A DNA stretch of 64,000 nt from Methylibium sp965279545. GTDB taxonomy: Bacteria > Pseudomonadota > Gammaproteobacteria > Burkholderiales > Burkholderiaceae_C. The stretch spans positions 2,604,001 through 2,668,000 of the forward strand of contig NZ_OZ257250.1 of the NCBI RefSeq assembly GCF_965279545.1, given 5' to 3'. The position numbers were made by a program, and so were the translations under genes. Below the pieces are notes generated by a model. The model was given only the letters and a program-made list of their open reading frames with translations, was not told the DNA's origin and made no database searches. Below are positions 63,605 to 64,000 of the stretch, piece by piece (position 1 is the stretch's first letter; every line of letters starts with the position of its first letter).

Positions 63605-64000
63605 GGCTTCGGCTTCTCGCGCAGCAGCAGGTAGCCGACACCGCGCACAGTCTGGATGAGCGCGGCGTCGAGCTTGCGGCGCAAGTGGTGGATGTGCACC
63701 TCGATCGCGTTGCTCTCGACCTCCCGGCCCCAGCTGTACAGGTGCTGCTCGAGCTGCTCGCGCGACAGCACGCGGCCGGCGTTCAGCATCAGCACGTGCA
63801 GCAGGTCGAATTCGCGTGTCGACAGCGTCACCGGCACGCCGGCACGCCCGACCGAACGCGCGGCCGGATCGAGCACCACGTCCTGCACCGTCAGGCATTC
63901 GTGCGGCTGGCCGTGCGCGCGGCGCACCAGCGCGCGCAGGCGCGCCGCCAGCTCGTCCAGGTCGACCGGCTTGACCACGTAGTCGTCCGCGCCGGCATCG
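63601..64000 (-). CDS. OmpR-family response regulator (QseB-like), cut by window edge
   Basis: The frame enters from the right edge and ends at 63601. Visible are the end of the receiver domain (DAGADDYVVKPVDLDELAARLRAL, with the conserved Lys-Pro) and the full winged-helix DNA-binding domain (LSTREFDLLHVLMLNAGRVLSREQLEQHLY, ESNAIEVHIHHLRRKL, TVRGVGYLL). The phosphorylated aspartate lies beyond the window. It pairs with the kinase at 62222, overlapping by 4 nt. Confidence 0.94.
   Translation of the reverse strand, partial: DAGADDYVVKPVDLDELAARLRALVRRAHGQPHECLTVQDVVLDPAARSVGRAGVPVTLSTREFDLLHVLMLNAGRVLSREQLEQHLYSWGREVESNAIEVHIHHLRRKLDAALIQTVRGVGYLLLREKPKP

Overview
The window comes from the chromosome of a GC-rich betaproteobacterium. 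Gene order (rpmF-plsX-fabH-fabD-fabG-acpP-fabF next to rpoE-mucA-mucB-mucD-lepA) and protein character point to Burkholderiales, most likely the Rubrivivax/Leptothrix/Methylibium group. That placement is inferred from content; there is no rRNA in the window. Both ends cut genes: lepA on the left and a two-component response regulator on the right. I saw no tRNA, rRNA, CRISPR array, transposase or integrase.

Region by region: (1) 1-5727 (minus): the envelope-stress unit, with sigma-E, anti-sigma RseA/MucA, RseB/MucB and periplasmic protease MucD, followed downstream by lepA. The lepA leader contains an intrinsic terminator and two further hairpins. (2) 5770-12381 (minus): fatty-acid and phospholipid initiation genes with L32 and YceD. 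(3) 12421-15295: maf, an RsmI-like methyltransferase and an RhlE-like helicase. (4) 15323-48131: a large exopolysaccharide/O-antigen locus made of two blocks. The forward block (16508-37574) holds manC, Wza- and Wzz-like export genes, dTDP-rhamnose synthesis (rfbBDAC), an EPS-type MarR regulator, a flippase, a polymerase, glycosyltransferases, acyltransferases and a secreted beta-helix protein. Inside it, 27946-30448 is clearly AT-rich and looks foreign. The reverse block (38179-48131) holds a PglF-like dehydratase, a PglC-like phosphoglycosyl transferase, an aminotransferase, Ugd, a methyltransferase, two glycosyltransferases, an acetyltransferase and a second flippase. The blocks converge on a decayed AAA/DUF4143 ATPase. 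(5) 48292-62192: lysS, a sigma-54-type aldehyde dehydrogenase/DUF779 pair, an enoyl-CoA hydratase, DUF3108, an M61 peptidase, DUF3429, dsbC, a UbiH-like hydroxylase, AsmA and a MOSC protein. (6) 62222-64000: a QseBC-like two-component pair.

The most unusual signal is a small repeat element placed exactly at ATGA stop/start junctions. Between the glycosyltransferase ending at 44166 and the methyltransferase starting at 43994, two tandem units each encode a mini-ORF (34 and 25 aa). Every stop overlaps the next start, so four reading frames are joined by three ATGA overlaps. A diverged copy with the same layout lies just before the MOSC gene (61237-61344). Separately, a palindromic repeat of REP type sits in frame inside the aminotransferase (41746-41790). 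Other points worth checking are the lepA leader, the nested inverted repeat and sigma-54 promoter upstream of the aldehyde dehydrogenase, an intrinsic terminator just before DUF779, and a perfect 15-bp inverted repeat over the start of the decayed ATPase.
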